60,448 nt of DNA, from positions 1-60,448 of the forward strand of contig JBMHBX010000039.1 of NCBI GenBank assembly GCA_049890215.1, in the 5' to 3' direction. The notes under the pieces are model-generated. The model worked only from the letters and a program-made list of their open reading frames with translations, was not told the DNA's origin and did not search any database. The stretch comes from UBA685 sp049890215 (lineage in GTDB: Bacteria; Pseudomonadota; Alphaproteobacteria; Puniceispirillales; Puniceispirillaceae). Positions 59,832-60,448 of the stretch are shown here, piece after piece; positions within the stretch are counted from its first letter, which is position 1; every line of letters begins with the position of its first letter. The translations under genes were made by a program, and so were the position numbers.

Positions 59832-60448
59832 CTAGCGTGCCGTAATAGAAAATTCTGGCGCTTTACTGCGCAAAGCTGTAACGCAACCACCGGCAAAACC
59901 ACATGAGGCATTTTTTGTTTGTTTCACCAAGCCTGCGCCGGAAGAATCAAAACTGAATTCAATTGTTGAGGTTGATGGTGTTACGACAAGCGGCGTTGCA
60001 AGTTTTTGAAAATTGATTTGCTTTGGTGCTGGTTGGAATGTGGCCTCACCTACTGATGCTAATGGCCCTGTAGGACAAGTAGGCGTTGTATAATCTTGCA
60101 AAGTCACACCATCATCTTCGACCCAATAGTTGGAACGCTCAGCGCCGCTTCCGGGATCTGTTACCCAATCAACAGCATTTGTTCTCGTCCCCCCTGAACA
60201 TTTTAGAGAATATTCAAAGGAAAAACCCGGATTAGCATTGCCAGGGCTATCACAAATAACATTTGAATATGCTGTATCATAGCCATTCTTCCACACTTCA
60301 GCATTAGCGACCGTATAACAAGTTGTGCCATTTGTACTGCCTGATCCTTTTCGTGCTGAATCAAAGGTGACAGAATATTTGCTTTCAATAAAGCCATTGA
60401 TGACCATCGCAATGTGAGTATAAGTACCGGTGGACACTGACATTGGGC
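59832..60448 (-). CDS. Unknown protein, possibly secreted (runs to window edge)
   Basis: At least 203 residues are visible, and the frame stays open to the right edge, so a start at 60443 is only one option. I do not recognise a family. The sequence is rich in Ser, Thr, Gly and Asn and contains seven cysteines, among them in CYTVANAEVW, NVICDSP, SLKCSGGT, TPTCPTGP and ASCGFAGGCVTAL. The C terminus forms short beta-like segments, such as IEFSFDSSGAGLVKQT. This looks like an extracellular or surface protein with disulfides. It is immediately upstream of the barrel gene on the same strand and may be exported with it. Confidence 0.6.
   Translation of the reverse strand, partial: PMSVSTGTYTHIAMVINGFIESKYSVTFDSARKGSGSTNGTTCYTVANAEVWKNGYDTAYSNVICDSPGNANPGFSFEYSLKCSGGTRTNAVDWVTDPGSGAERSNYWVEDDGVTLQDYTTPTCPTGPLASVGEATFQPAPKQINFQKLATPLVVTPSTSTIEFSFDSSGAGLVKQTKNASCGFAGGCVTALRSKAPEFSITAR

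Noticed and set aside
1..60448. tRNA, rRNA, CRISPR, transposase, integrase or phage genes
   Set aside because: Looked for in all gaps and frames; none seen. The longest gap is about 276 bases (50959-51234) and is explained by divergent promoters with repeats.

Overview
The window looks like a stretch of chromosome from a marine alphaproteobacterium. By eye the base composition is moderate (roughly mid-40s percent GC). The start is ordinary housekeeping sequence (pyrG, secG, tpiA, a PpiD-like chaperone, trpE). The rest is dominated by substrate-binding-protein transporters, aromatic catabolism and sulfatases. A relative of the SAR116/Puniceispirillales group would fit, but that is inference from gene content and was not tested. 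I saw no tRNA, rRNA, CRISPR array, insertion sequence or prophage gene, and no gene-free stretch longer than 300 bases.

Layout. (1) 1-9.7 kb: core genes plus a SPOR-domain protein, a LysE exporter, a Gfo/Idh/MocA oxidoreductase, an MBL hydrolase and a cysteine-free glutaredoxin-like protein. (2) 9.8-17.6 kb: a LacI-controlled ABC sugar importer with a GH63-type glycosidase and a divergent phosphomannose-isomerase-type cupin. It is best read as uptake and hydrolysis of a glucosyl- or mannosyl-glycerate-like compatible solute. Both permeases carry unusual extra domains. (3) 17.6-21.1 kb: a membrane protein and a large secreted propeller-like protein, both of unknown function. (4) 21.3-33.4 kb: two adjacent aromatic ring-cleavage pathways, homoprotocatechuate meta-cleavage (hpaHGDEF with HpaR) and homogentisate (hpd-hmgA-maiA-fahA with an Lrp/AsnC regulator).

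(5) 33.5-55.4 kb: an organosulfate-like island. It holds two tripartite tricarboxylate transporter (TTT) operons. Each runs TctC-hairpin-TctB-TctA and then, through an ATGA overlap, a sulfatase without signal peptide. Each is divergent from its own regulator (MarR or GntR) with recognisable repeated operators. A third sulfatase, an MBL hydrolase, an SDR, an ALDH, an enolase-superfamily dehydratase, an FMO and two separate split transketolase-like pairs complete it. The simplest reading is uptake of sulfated organic acids followed by desulfation in the cytoplasm and carbon-skeleton breakdown. The substrates are unknown.

(6) 55.4-60.4 kb: a four-gene, same-strand cell-surface cluster. It encodes a passenger-less inverse-autotransporter-type barrel, two divergent paralogous secreted proteins that resemble alpha/alpha-toroid (alginate-lyase-like) enzymes, and an unknown protein running off the window. 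This is the best candidate here for an undescribed system.
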